Source: Planctomycetaceae bacterium (lineage in GTDB: Bacteria; Planctomycetota; PLA2). Taken from it: DNA of 43,104 bases. A program made the position numbers and the translations under genes. Location of the stretch: NCBI GenBank assembly GCA_011525755.1, contig WYBS01000159.1, forward strand, positions 1-43,104, written 5' to 3'. The notes below the pieces were generated by a model. The model searched no databases. It was not told the origin of the DNA and saw nothing but the letters and a program-made list of their open reading frames with translations. This document shows, one piece after another, positions 7,622-16,512 of the stretch; the first letter of the stretch is position 1, and every line of letters begins with the position of its first letter.

Positions 7622-8269
7622 CTACTCGACCTCGCGCGTGAAGTTCTCGATGTCGTCGATCTTCTCGTCCGGGTCCTGCTGCCCGTTCGCGCCGAGCGAG
7701 ATGAGCTGGAAGCCGTCCTGGTTGTAGAAGGCGCCGCTGGGACGCCGCACGGCGTGGACCTCGATGACCGTCCCGTCGCCGAGCGACATCTGGATCGTCT
7801 CCTCGTAGCGGTTCTTGGTGATGTAGACGATCGGGTTGCCGTAGGCGTCGAGGATCTCCTTCGCCTCCGGGGCATCCGACCCCTCCGGGATCTTGTTCCA
7901 GATGTCCTCGTCGGTGTTGCCGAACGGCTGCCCTCCCGGGAGCCGGTCCAGCTGCGTCCGCAGGTCGGGATGGCGGAGAGCCACGAGCAGGCACTCGACG
8001 CACTCGTTGGTCGTGTTCCCGGAGACCGAGAGCCCCGCCCACTTCGTCCCGGCGAAGCCGGCCATCGTCTCCGGCGGCAGCCGCCCGAGGTCGCTCTTGT
8101 AGGTGTCGATCGCGCCCCCCACGAACGTGATCGCGTTCTGCGTCTCGAACTCGAGCTTCTTCTTCTGGGCCTGCGTGATGAGGACCGAGATGAGCCCGGC
8201 CAAGACGCCCAGGATCGAGACCACGACGAGGACCTCGATCAGGGTGAACCCTCGTTGCACACGCCGCAT
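7622..8269 (-). CDS. Major pseudopilin-like protein, GspG type
   Basis: This 215-residue protein starts at the ATG at 8269 (MRRVQRG) with GAGGT six bases upstream. G|FTLIEVLVVVSILGVLAGLISVLITQ is a classical prepilin N-terminus. NAITFVGGAIDTYKSDLGRLPPE matches the GspG segment that precedes the ordered C-terminal domain, and the C-terminal part contains DAYGNPIVYITKN, a common GspG motif (W/YGxPY-like). GspG is the main shaft subunit of the type II pseudopilus. Two cysteines lie close together (NECVEC), which is not usual for the family. It is the first of the four prepilin genes, in the order G, H, J, I; canonical operons run G, H, I, J. Confidence 0.88.
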   Translation of the reverse strand: MRRVQRGFTLIEVLVVVSILGVLAGLISVLITQAQKKKLEFETQNAITFVGGAIDTYKSDLGRLPPETMAGFAGTKWAGLSVSGNTTNECVECLLVALRHPDLRTQLDRLPGGQPFGNTDEDIWNKIPEGSDAPEAKEILDAYGNPIVYITKNRYEETIQMSLGDGTVIEVHAVRRPSGAFYNQDGFQLISLGANGQQDPDEKIDDIENFTREVE

Positions 8270-8277
8270 CGCGTACC

Positions 8278-11200
8278 TCACTTCTTCTCGAAGGTCAACG
8301 TGACCGTTTTGACCTGGAGCCCCTGGATCTGCGTGCCGTCGCGCCCCTCGGCCCAGAGCCAGACCTGGACCGGCGCGCTCGCCTTGCTCATGGCGACGAT
8401 GTTCGACCGCTCGCCGGGGACGTCGTCCCCGAACTCCTTGGCGAAGACCTCCTCGTCGTTCAGGTAGAGGCGGAACCTCCCCTGGATCCGGCGCTTGTCC
8501 TTCGTCGTGTAGTCCGGGACGACGTCGATCTTCAGGCGGAACTCGCCCGCGGGCCACTGGACGTTCTTGAGCTCCACCCAGTCGAGCCTGACGTCCTTGA
8601 ACACCTGGCGGTCGCCGCCGTCGATCCGGACCTCCATGTTGCCGTTCCGTTTGCGCTTCAGCTGGATGCCGCCCACCTGCTCGCCCCTCGGCGGGTTGAC
8701 GATGCCGATGCCCAGCTCGGGGATGTCGCCATTCGCCGGAACGGGGGGCGTGACCCCGGTGATGACCAGCTCCCAGATGCTGCCGCCGCTCAGGTCCTTG
8801 CTCTCGTAGTGGGTGGAGCAGTAGTTCAGCGGGACCATCGGGTTGCCGAGGCGGCCCCCCTCGTAGTTGATCGTGCCGCCGAAGACCAGCCCCTTGCCGA
8901 CCTCCCAGCGAACCTCCATCGGGAGCTTCATGTCGAGCTTCCAGTCCGACGGCTTCTTGGACGTCTCCGTCATCATCCAGGTGCGGTCCCACTTCCGCTC
9001 GTTGTCCTCGATGATCCAGAGGTTGACCTGCGCCGCCCGGAAGACCTCGTGCTCCATGAGCGACTGCAGCGTCGAGCCGGCGGGCATCTTCTCACGGATG
9101 CGCTCGAGCAGCCCGTTGAGCAGCCGCTTCGCCGTGAGCACGTCCTCCTTCTCGTTCGCGTACGCGAGACAGGCGCGCCCGAGGTCCGCCCAGAGCGGGA
9201 GGTCGCCGTTGCGCTCCGAGACCTCGAGCTTCCCGGCCTTCTCGAACATGCGGTCCGCGTGCGCGAGCTTCTGCTCCTTCTCGGGGTCCGCCGCGGCGGT
9301 CGCCATCAGGAAGCGCGCGAGGAGGTAGGGCAGGATCGCGTCCTTCGGGTTCAGCTCGACCGCCTTCGAGAGGTGGGCGATGGCCGCGGGCGCGACGTCC
9401 TTGCCCTCTCCCGCGAGGACCCGCTGCGCCTGGACGAGGCCGAGGCGCGCGATCGCGATCCGGTAGCGCCAGTCGCCGTCGATGGTGCTCCGGTAGAGGT
9501 CCGCGGCCTCCCCGAGGTTGCCGGTGCGCTCCTTCGCGTAGCCGAGCATGTACCGCACGAGGAGGTCGTTCGGGTTGTTCTCCCGGAGCTTCCCGAGGAG
9601 CTCCGCGGCCCCCGCGAACTCCTCCGCGGCGGCCGAGCGCAGCCGCTGCGCCTCGTCGGCCTTGTCCTTCTTCAGCTTCCGGTCGCGCCGCCCCGCGTCG
9701 TCCGCGTCGGCGGCCGCCCGGAGCGCCGCCTCGCCGGCGGCAAGCTTCAGGTAGCCGCGCCCCACCTCGGGCGCGACGGCGTTGTCGATCGCATCCAGCT
9801 CGAGCGCCCTCGCGAAGCAGAGGAGCGCGTCCTCGGTCCTCCCCTGCACCGCAAGGGCGAGGCCCCAGTCGCTGAATGCGGTCGAGCGCAGGGGATCGGC
9901 CTCCGCCGCCTTCTGGAACTCCTCCGCGGCGGTCGCCGCGTCGCCCCGCGCGTAGGCGGCGGCGCCGACCAACTGGTGCGCCTCGGCGGCCGCGTCGCCC
10001 GACGCGTGCCGCTCGGCCAGCGCCGCTGCCCGCTCGAAGTCCCCGAGCGCCAGCGCGACGCGGGCGTTGAGCAGGTCCTGCTCGACGCCGGGCATCCCGG
10101 CGCGGCCCTTGCCGAGGAGGGCCTTCGCCTCCTCGAAGCGCCCCTCGCTCACGAGCGTCGCGATGTGGCTCCGCTGCGCCGACGCGTCGTCGCTCGCGAG
10201 TCCGTACCAGTCGATCGCGAACGGCGCGAGCGAGAACGTCCGGCTCGCGAGGACATCGCCGACATGCTCGAGGACCTCGGGCTCCCTCGGGAACGTGTCG
10301 AGATGATCGACCGCGAGGCGGAGCACGGTCTCGTAGTCGTTGACCTCGCCCGCCGCCCGGAGCATGACGAGGAGGATCTGACGCCGCTGGTCCTGGGCGC
10401 CGGCCTGGACGAGGTCGCGCGCCTCGCGAAGGATCGCGAGCGCCCAGTTGAGCAGGTCGTCGCGGTGCTCCTTCGACGCCGTCCTGAGACCTTCCTGGAG
10501 GAGATCGCGGCCCGCGGCGAGGCGGGGGTCGACGGCCTGCCCCGCCTGCACCTGCAGGTAGCGCTTGAGGCCCTTGAAGTAGCCCGCCTGCCGGCCCTCG
10601 ATGGCGATCTGGAAGGAGTCGATCTCGTCCGGGAACCGCTGCCGGAACGCCAGCTTCTGGCGGCTCGTCGCGTGGACCTCCCGCACTCCCTCGTCCTGCA
10701 CGGCGCGATCCGGATCCTCGAGGCGGGCGAGCGCCCGGAGGAACGACGGCCCATTCATCACGGCCTTGCCGTAGGGCCACGGGCGCGGCGGCTCCTTGAG
10801 CATGCCTGCCGCGGTGACGATCGCGGTCACGCGGCCCTTCTGCTCGCCGCCCCTGCTCTTCCAGGAGTCGACACGCTCCTCGGCGGACACCCCTTCGGCA
10901 ACGCCCCCGGCCGCCGCGGCCGCCGGAAGCTGGATCTGCGCCTCCCCCGGCTGGGGCGCCGCGGCGTCGCGACGCAGCAGGTTGAGCAGGTCGATGCTCA
11001 CGCTCCGCGAGGTCGGCGGCCAGATGTTCGGGAGGTCGAAGGCCCTCGGCGTCTCGAGCTCCCCGACGGGGCGCGCATGGGGCCTTTCGTTGGTGACGAC
11101 GGTGAACGGCTCCTCGCCGGACACCTTGCCGCCGAGGCCCATGACCGGGTGGTCCGCGCTCTTGATGGCGCGGCGCTGGAGCGGCACGTGGGTGACGGAC

Positions 11201-11292
11201 GCATCGCGCGTCGGCTCCGTGTGGCCGCGGAGCACGAACCAGAGGCCGAGGATCGCCAGCACGGAGACGAAGAGGAGCCTCTCGCGATTCAC
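8278..11292 (-). CDS. Membrane-anchored TPR protein with a C-terminal jelly-roll-like domain
   Basis: This is 1004 residues from a GTG that overlaps the TGA of the PilO-like gene (GTGA). An N-terminal membrane segment (LLFVSVLAILGLWFVL, residues 6-21) would leave the rest in the periplasm. A Pro/Ala-rich linker follows, then about 330-700 of TPR-type helical hairpins (for example AEEFQKAAEADPLRSTAFSDWGLALAVQGRTEDALLCFARALELD, in pieces). The last about 240 residues are beta-rich and resemble a concanavalin-like sandwich (MEVRIDGGDRQVFKDV, RIQGRFRLYLNDEEVF, QVWLWAEG). I do not know an exact counterpart. In the operon it sits between the PilMNO platform and the pseudopilins, so it may be a periplasmic scaffold like PilP/GspC or FimV-type proteins (inference). 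Confidence 0.78.
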   Translation of the reverse strand: MNRERLLFVSVLAILGLWFVLRGHTEPTRDASVTHVPLQRRAIKSADHPVMGLGGKVSGEEPFTVVTNERPHARPVGELETPRAFDLPNIWPPTSRSVSIDLLNLLRRDAAAPQPGEAQIQLPAAAAAGGVAEGVSAEERVDSWKSRGGEQKGRVTAIVTAAGMLKEPPRPWPYGKAVMNGPSFLRALARLEDPDRAVQDEGVREVHATSRQKLAFRQRFPDEIDSFQIAIEGRQAGYFKGLKRYLQVQAGQAVDPRLAAGRDLLQEGLRTASKEHRDDLLNWALAILREARDLVQAGAQDQRRQILLVMLRAAGEVNDYETVLRLAVDHLDTFPREPEVLEHVGDVLASRTFSLAPFAIDWYGLASDDASAQRSHIATLVSEGRFEEAKALLGKGRAGMPGVEQDLLNARVALALGDFERAAALAERHASGDAAAEAHQLVGAAAYARGDAATAAEEFQKAAEADPLRSTAFSDWGLALAVQGRTEDALLCFARALELDAIDNAVAPEVGRGYLKLAAGEAALRAAADADDAGRRDRKLKKDKADEAQRLRSAAAEEFAGAAELLGKLRENNPNDLLVRYMLGYAKERTGNLGEAADLYRSTIDGDWRYRIAIARLGLVQAQRVLAGEGKDVAPAAIAHLSKAVELNPKDAILPYLLARFLMATAAADPEKEQKLAHADRMFEKAGKLEVSERNGDLPLWADLGRACLAYANEKEDVLTAKRLLNGLLERIREKMPAGSTLQSLMEHEVFRAAQVNLWIIEDNERKWDRTWMMTETSKKPSDWKLDMKLPMEVRWEVGKGLVFGGTINYEGGRLGNPMVPLNYCSTHYESKDLSGGSIWELVITGVTPPVPANGDIPELGIGIVNPPRGEQVGGIQLKRKRNGNMEVRIDGGDRQVFKDVRLDWVELKNVQWPAGEFRLKIDVVPDYTTKDKRRIQGRFRLYLNDEEVFAKEFGDDVPGERSNIVAMSKASAPVQVWLWAEGRDGTQIQGLQVKTVTLTFEKK

Positions 11293-12170
11293 GGCTTCTT
11301 CTCCTCCGCGAATTGGACGTCCGGGTTGGCCGCGATCGCGAGGAGGGTCAGCTCGACGGACAGGTGGTCCGCGGGCCGCTTGACCCTGCCGAGGCTGAGC
11401 CCGGTGATGGGCACGTTCGGGGCCCCCTCCTCGAGCCGGTTCAGGACGGCGCGCGCGGCCTCCTGGCTCGCCGAGAAGCCGATCGTGACCTCGTACTGCT
11501 GCAGGAACCCGGGATTCGCGCCGGGGATCACGGGCTCGCGCCCGCGCGAGGTCGTGATCCGCACCTCGTCGAAGCTGTCCACGCGCGCGTCGATCGCGGC
11601 GCGGGCCACGCGCGCGACGAGCTCGAGCTGGAGCAGGTACATCGTCAGTTCGTCCTCGGCCATCTCGGTCACGGCGCCGAACCCGATGCCCTCCCGGTCC
11701 TTCTCGACCTTGATGCCCTTCTCCTTCGCCTCGTCCACGAGCTCCTGCGTGACCCTCAGGCGCAGCCGCCCGAAGCCGCCGTTGATGTCCTGCTGGATCC
11801 CGCTGCGGAAGTCCTCCACCGCCCGGAGGATGGCATCGTCTCCCTGCTGCGCGTATTCGCGCAGGTAGCCGACGATCCGCCGGAGGAGCTTCTGCTCGAG
11901 CCGGTCGTCCGAGAGGTCCCAGCCGATCTGCCCGGTGAGCGCCCGTGCGTTCGCCTCCAGCCGGTCCGCGTCCGCCTGCAGCGCCTGGATCTCGCTCTCC
12001 TTCGCCACCTTGAGCGCGCGGATCTTCGCCGCGAGGCTCCTGTTCGCCGCCTGGGCGTTCTCGAGCTCGTCGCCGTAGGTGATCGACCGCGCGATCAGGG
12101 CGACGAGGAAGACCCCGACGCCCGCGAGGATCTTGAGGATGAAGTCCTTGTGCTGCGCCCAGAAGTCCAC
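11289..12170 (-). CDS. PilO-like (Amuc_1100-type) inner-membrane pilus assembly protein
   Basis: This 293-residue protein starts at a GTG (read VDFWAQHK) two bases after the PilM-PilN stop, with AGGGGAG upstream. One membrane helix (DFILKILAGVGVFLVALIARS) is followed by a coiled coil (DELENAQAANRSLAAKIRALKVAKESEIQALQADADRLEANA, in pieces) and a C-terminal alpha/beta domain (QQYEVTIGFSASQEAARAVLNRLEEG). That is the architecture of PilO/GspM proteins, and it resembles the PilO-like Amuc_1100 protein of Akkermansia. PilO forms a periplasmic dimer with PilN and connects the inner-membrane platform to the secretin. The position directly after a PilM-PilN gene matches the conserved pilMNO order and supports the call. 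Confidence 0.8.
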   Translation of the reverse strand: MDFWAQHKDFILKILAGVGVFLVALIARSITYGDELENAQAANRSLAAKIRALKVAKESEIQALQADADRLEANARALTGQIGWDLSDDRLEQKLLRRIVGYLREYAQQGDDAILRAVEDFRSGIQQDINGGFGRLRLRVTQELVDEAKEKGIKVEKDREGIGFGAVTEMAEDELTMYLLQLELVARVARAAIDARVDSFDEVRITTSRGREPVIPGANPGFLQQYEVTIGFSASQEAARAVLNRLEEGAPNVPITGLSLGRVKRPADHLSVELTLLAIAANPDVQFAEEKKP

Positions 12171-12172
12171 GC

Positions 12173-13894
12173 TCAGCTCCCCTCGGCGGCCTTCACCGCC
12201 TGGATCTCGAAGGTCAACGAGAAGCGCTTGTTGCTGTCGGGGCTCTTCGACTTCAGGTCGATCTTCCACCCCTCGGCGGTCAGGCCCGCGAGGTTCCGCT
12301 TGAGCGCGCTCACGTAGTCCGCGAAGACCGTCCCCACGTCCGGCGTGTCCTCGACGAGCTGGCCCTGGACCGTGACGACCGGCCAGACCTTCTGGGCGTG
12401 GATGTTCTTCCTCGCCTCCTCCGAGGCGCCGATCTGCGACTGCGGGTCGCCCGGATTGCCGTCGAGGTCGAAGCTCCGCTTCTCGGGCTCCATGTCGAGC
12501 TTCTCGATGTAGATGTACTTCGACTCGTTGCTCTTCCGGAGCGCCCCGATCACCGCGCGCGTGAACGTTCCCGGCAGGCGCCGGACGCGGAGCGCGATCT
12601 CCTTCTGGCGCCGATCGAGCTCCTTCGCCTCGGTCCCGGTCTTCCAGTCGCGGACGCGCTTGTACTTGTTCTCGATCCCCTCGAGCGCCTTGTTGGCCGC
12701 GCGAACCTCCTCGATCGCGTCCGCCTTCGTCTTGAAGAGGAGCACGACCAGGACGAGCGCCGCCGCCGCCGCGCCGAGCGCCCAGATCGTCCGGCCGAGG
12801 AACTGCCGCTTCTTCTTCTCCGACTCGGTCAGGACCTCGAGCTTGTAGGCGGTCGGCTGCAGCAGCGACTGCGCGAGCCCGACCGCCGCGGCGAAATCGG
12901 CCGCGTTCTCGCCGATCTCCTCCTGGTCCGCCGCGGGGAGCGCCGACAGGTCGAGATCCCGCGCGGGATCGAAGAGCTCGACCGGGACGCTCATGTTGGC
13001 CTGGAAGTAGTCGACGATGCCCTTCATCCGGGCCGTGCCGCCGGTGAGGACGAGCCGGTCCACGTTGAGGTCCGCGATCTTCGTCTGCGCGCGGCAGATC
13101 ATCACGGAGGACTGGATCATCGACACGAGCTGGCCCGCGGGGCCCTGCATCGTGTTCGCGAGCTTCTCCGCGGTCGAGTCGGGGTAGCGCGCCTTGGAAC
13201 GCGGGGTGAGGTCGCCCTTCGTGACCTTGTTCTTCTCCGCCTTCGCCTCGGCGAGGCCGAAGGCGTTCATGATCGCCTCGGTGAAGGTGTGGCCGCCACC
13301 CGACATGTTGCGCGCGAACAGGAGCTCGCCGTCGCGCTGGATCGCCATGTCGATGTTCTCCCGCCCGAGGCTCACGAGGAAGGTCGTCTCGCCCTCCTTC
13401 CACTCGCCCCGCGCGAGGAACGCGTTGAAGATCGCGACCGAGTTGGGGCATCCGCCCCCCACCTTGAAGCCCGCGCCGCGCGCCGCGGAGAGCCTCGGCT
13501 GGAGCCACGTGTTGCGCGCGAGCGCGACGAGCACGGTCTCCTCGTCCGACTCGACCGGGAGCTTCAGCCTCCGGTAGTCGGCCGCGACCTGGCCGCCGCT
13601 CTGGCCGCTGACCTCGTTGATCTCGAACTGCATCAGGAGCTTCAGGCGCCAGTCGGGGACCGGGGGCACGTGCGTGTAGCGGATGATCAGGTCGCGGCCG
13701 GTGATGCCGAGGAGGCCCTTCCCGCCGCGGATGCCGCTCCGCTGGATCGCCCCCTGCACGCGCGCCGGGTCGCTGTCGCCCGCGAGCGTGGCACGGAAGA
13801 GGCGGAGCGCCTTCGTGGTCGCGCCCTTGCGCTCGAGCACCGCGATCTTCACCGCGTGGCTTCCGATGTCGATCCCGACCGCCTGGCTCGCCAT
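12173..13894 (-). CDS. pilM: PilM-PilN fusion: actin-like ATPase joined to membrane PilN domain
   Basis: This is 573 residues with ATG and GGGAGG upstream. Residues 1-355 are PilM/FtsA-like: GIDIGSHAVKIAVL (phosphate-1 loop, 7-20), MICRAQTK and LVLTGGTARMKGIVDYF (adenosine motif, 281-297). Residues about 366-387 form a single membrane helix (FLGRTIWALGAAAAALVLVVLLF). It is followed by a short coiled coil with KALEGIENKYKRVRDWKTG and a PilN-like periplasmic domain (EIALRVRRLPGTFTRAVIGAL). PilM is normally a separate cytoplasmic protein that binds the N-terminal tail of PilN; here the two are covalently linked, as in GspL-type proteins. The fused protein would carry ATP-dependent signals from the cytoplasm to the periplasmic PilO-like partner encoded next. 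Confidence 0.88.
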   Translation of the reverse strand: MASQAVGIDIGSHAVKIAVLERKGATTKALRLFRATLAGDSDPARVQGAIQRSGIRGGKGLLGITGRDLIIRYTHVPPVPDWRLKLLMQFEINEVSGQSGGQVAADYRRLKLPVESDEETVLVALARNTWLQPRLSAARGAGFKVGGGCPNSVAIFNAFLARGEWKEGETTFLVSLGRENIDMAIQRDGELLFARNMSGGGHTFTEAIMNAFGLAEAKAEKNKVTKGDLTPRSKARYPDSTAEKLANTMQGPAGQLVSMIQSSVMICRAQTKIADLNVDRLVLTGGTARMKGIVDYFQANMSVPVELFDPARDLDLSALPAADQEEIGENAADFAAAVGLAQSLLQPTAYKLEVLTESEKKKRQFLGRTIWALGAAAAALVLVVLLFKTKADAIEEVRAANKALEGIENKYKRVRDWKTGTEAKELDRRQKEIALRVRRLPGTFTRAVIGALRKSNESKYIYIEKLDMEPEKRSFDLDGNPGDPQSQIGASEEARKNIHAQKVWPVVTVQGQLVEDTPDVGTVFADYVSALKRNLAGLTAEGWKIDLKSKSPDSNKRFSLTFEIQAVKAAEGS

Positions 13895-13896
13895 CG

Positions 13897-16281
13897 CTAC
13901 CTCCCGGGCCGGTCGCCCGGAGCCCCCCCCTTGAAGAGCTTGTCCAGCACCCGGAGGATCTGCGGGTGCTCCTTGTCGATCCCCTGCAAGGCGTCCGCCG
14001 CCTGCTGGGCCACGGCCGAGTTCGGAGCGAACTTCGTGATGAAGTAGAGCTGGAGCGCCGCCGAGAAGACGCGCCCGTCCGGCAGGTCGACAAGCGTCGC
14101 CTGCACGAACGTGTGCTCCGTCGCCTTGGTCTCGCGCTCCACACGCGCGGCGAGGTCGAGCCGCTCGATCTCCTCCCCCGCCTCCTTCACGTACTCGCCG
14201 CGCGGGCCCTCGCCGGGCGTGATCTCGAAGTCCGCCTTCAGCTTCGCGAGATCCGCCGCCGCCGTGGCCAGATCCTCCCGGTTGCGGAAGTCGGCGTAGT
14301 CCTTGCGCAGCCGGTCGATCTTCCGTCGCCGCGTCTCGAAGTCCGCGTTCACCGCGTCGATCAGCTTCCGCAGCTGGTCGCGGGTGTTCTTGTTCGCGTC
14401 CGGGAACTCCGCGAGCGCCTTCGTGGCCTCGGAAAGGAAAGCGCCGTAACGCCCCTGGCTGTGGAGGCTCAGCGCGTTCGTCATCGTGTTCGTGGCGAGC
14501 ACGGTCTCGCCGCGCAGGTCCACCTTGAACCGGAAGGCGAACTGTCCCTCGGCCGCGGGTCCGAAGAGCGCGATGGAGCGGGTCTTCCCGTCCACCCGCG
14601 CCTCGGCATCGAGGCGCCCGCCTTCCGTCGCCGGCAGCGCCGCGAAGCTCCGGCCGGTCGGGCCGAGGCGCAGCTTGCGCACGTCCCTGAGCGGGAGCAC
14701 GCCGTCGTCCGGGAACGAGGGGTGAAAGGTCCTCTTCTCATCGGACGGCGTGAACGCGCGGAACCCGCCGCGGGAGAGGAAGGCGCCCGTCTCGTCGAAC
14801 ACGATGCCCGCCGCGGCCGCCTCCCCCGCCCCCTCGATCGTGACGAGGATGTGCTCCTTGTCCGCCTCCGAAGCCTTGACCCGGAGGCCCGCCGCCTCGA
14901 TCGCGTTCCCCTGCGCGTCCAGCGCCATGGGGCGGCCGTTGACGAGGATCGCGGCGGCATCGTGGAAGACGTCGGCCGAGCGCCCGTCGGTCACGGCCAG
15001 GCGGAATGCGTTGACCGTGACCTCCTCGACGCGCGCGGAGCCCTCGGGGACGATCGAGACGTCGTCGAGGTAGACCGTGCCGCCGCCCTCGATCGCGACG
15101 CCCAAGAGCGCGCTCGTCGCCCAGGGCGGTGCCGACGCGAGCACGTCGACCTGCCGCATCGTCGCCGACTCCACCGCGGGTGCCGTCGTCCAACGCTCGA
15201 GGCCCCCGCCGCCCATCCAGTGGATCCCGAGGCGGGCCTTCGCCCCGCGCGCAGCGACGGATCCCTTGATCCGGTAGGCGGCGCGGTCGTCGCGAAGCCG
15301 GGATCCGTAGAAGGCGGCGGCCTCCGGGACGTTCGCACGGATCTCGAGCGACCGCTCTCCGGACGCCTTCACCTGCGTCGAGGTGGCGAACGTGACGGCC
15401 GCGTCCGGCTCCCCGACCCACGAGAGAGCCGCGCCATCGGATTCGAAGGACCAGGGGGCGTGCAGGTTCCCGGGGGGGCCCGCGGGTCCGCCCCGCTCCT
15501 TCTGCGGCTTCGCGAACGCGACGAAGTACGCGCCCGCGCCCACGATGGCCACGAAGAGGAGCGCGTACACGATCGTCGCCGGGTTGCGCTTCCGCACCGC
15601 GGCGAGATCGATGTCCCGCATCATGCCCCACTCGTCCTCGTCCGCCGCGCCGGCGAGATCGAGGTCGATCTCCGCCATCGCGGGATCCTGGAAGACGAAG
15701 CGGCTGTTGCCGATGCGGATGCGCGCGCCGTGGGAGAGCTGCGCCTCCGTCACCATCTCGCTGTTCACGAGGGTGCCGTTGGTCGAGCCGAGGTCCCGGA
15801 TGGCGTAGCCGTTCAGCCCCCGGACGATCTCGCAGTGGTAGGAGGAGCTCACCGGATCGTCGATGACGACGGTGTTGGTCGGCTTCCTCCCGATCGTCGT
15901 CCGCTGGGCCGAAAGCTCGATCCTCTCGCCCTTCCGGTCCCCCTTGGCATAAACGAGGTAGCCGACGGCGGGTTCCCCCGCCTGGCCGGCGGAGGAGGGG
16001 TCGTCGAAGGCGATCTCCACCGCGCCGATGCGGATCACGTCGCCGTGCCGCAGCTTCTGCTTCTTCACGAGCGTCGAGTTGACCAGCGTGCCGTTGGTCG
16101 AGCCGAGGTCGCTGACCTCGTAGCCGGACTGCAGGCGGATGACCGTGCAGTGGCGGCGGGACGCCTGCGTGTCGTCGATCGTGATGTCGCAGTCGGGGGA
16201 ACGGCCCACGGTCAAGGAGCCGGTCTTCTCGAGATCGAACTCCTTGCCCACCCCGTCGGTGCGAAGGATCAGCTTGGCCAT
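13897..16281 (-). CDS. Double-FHA membrane protein with periplasmic CBM-like and helical domains
   Basis: This is 794 residues and the first gene of the pseudopilus operon. FHA domain 1 spans about 20-92 (TVGRSPDCDI, SRRH at 41-44, GSTNGTLVN) and FHA 2 about 125-197 (TIGRKPTNTV, SSSYHCEI, GSTNGTLVN); both keep the GR, S..H and N residues that bind phosphothreonine. A membrane helix at 234-257 (PATIVYALLFVAIVGAGAYFVAF) places the rest outside. Residues about 274-412 look like a galactose-binding/CBM4_9-type beta-sandwich (WSFESDGAALSWVGE, GERSLEIRANV, GTVYLDDVSIVPEG). The final about 180 residues are helical and coiled-coil-like. This layout could pass Ser/Thr-kinase signals to the envelope machine; no kinase is in the window. 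The start lacks a strong Shine-Dalgarno. A GC micro-repeat encodes the C-terminal GGAPGD. Confidence 0.86.
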   Translation of the reverse strand: MAKLILRTDGVGKEFDLEKTGSLTVGRSPDCDITIDDTQASRRHCTVIRLQSGYEVSDLGSTNGTLVNSTLVKKQKLRHGDVIRIGAVEIAFDDPSSAGQAGEPAVGYLVYAKGDRKGERIELSAQRTTIGRKPTNTVVIDDPVSSSYHCEIVRGLNGYAIRDLGSTNGTLVNSEMVTEAQLSHGARIRIGNSRFVFQDPAMAEIDLDLAGAADEDEWGMMRDIDLAAVRKRNPATIVYALLFVAIVGAGAYFVAFAKPQKERGGPAGPPGNLHAPWSFESDGAALSWVGEPDAAVTFATSTQVKASGERSLEIRANVPEAAAFYGSRLRDDRAAYRIKGSVAARGAKARLGIHWMGGGGLERWTTAPAVESATMRQVDVLASAPPWATSALLGVAIEGGGTVYLDDVSIVPEGSARVEEVTVNAFRLAVTDGRSADVFHDAAAILVNGRPMALDAQGNAIEAAGLRVKASEADKEHILVTIEGAGEAAAAGIVFDETGAFLSRGGFRAFTPSDEKRTFHPSFPDDGVLPLRDVRKLRLGPTGRSFAALPATEGGRLDAEARVDGKTRSIALFGPAAEGQFAFRFKVDLRGETVLATNTMTNALSLHSQGRYGAFLSEATKALAEFPDANKNTRDQLRKLIDAVNADFETRRRKIDRLRKDYADFRNREDLATAAADLAKLKADFEITPGEGPRGEYVKEAGEEIERLDLAARVERETKATEHTFVQATLVDLPDGRVFSAALQLYFITKFAPNSAVAQQAADALQGIDKEHPQILRVLDKLFKGGAPGDRPGR

Positions 16282-16389
16282 GTGTGGATTTCCGACACGC
16301 TGTCGCCGGTGCCCTCACTGTGCACGAGCCCGGTCGCGCTAACTCCTTGCGGTGGAATGGTTTGAGACGCGGCTCTCTTCGAGAAACGG

Positions 16390-16419
16390 ATTATAGGCGA
16401 CGGAAGGCCTTCTCCGCAA
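16390..16419 (-). promoter_or_regulatory. Promoter of the pseudopilus operon
   Basis: On the minus strand, TTGCGG (16419-16414) is followed after 18 bases by a perfect TATAAT (16395-16390), the most consensus-like -10 box I found in this GC-rich window. Transcription would start near 16383, leaving a leader of about 100 bases before the FHA gene. Confidence 0.6.
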
Positions 16420-16459
16420 CGGGGAAGCTCCTTCTGGAAGCGCCGATACCACCCCGCTT

Positions 16460-16476
16460 CCCGGATGGATTCCGGG
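16460..16476 (-). terminator. Possible weak terminator after the FHA-GAF-AAA+ regulator gene
   Basis: A hairpin with 6-base arms cccgga/tccggg and a 5-base loop lies about 40 bases after the regulator stop. It is not followed by a T-run, so it may only pause or attenuate. The rest of the 231-base gap (16282-16512) holds the operon promoter and nothing else I recognise. Confidence 0.25.
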
Positions 16477-16512
16477 CTTCCCACGCGCATGGGGTGCGGG
16501 GCCCGGGATCGT

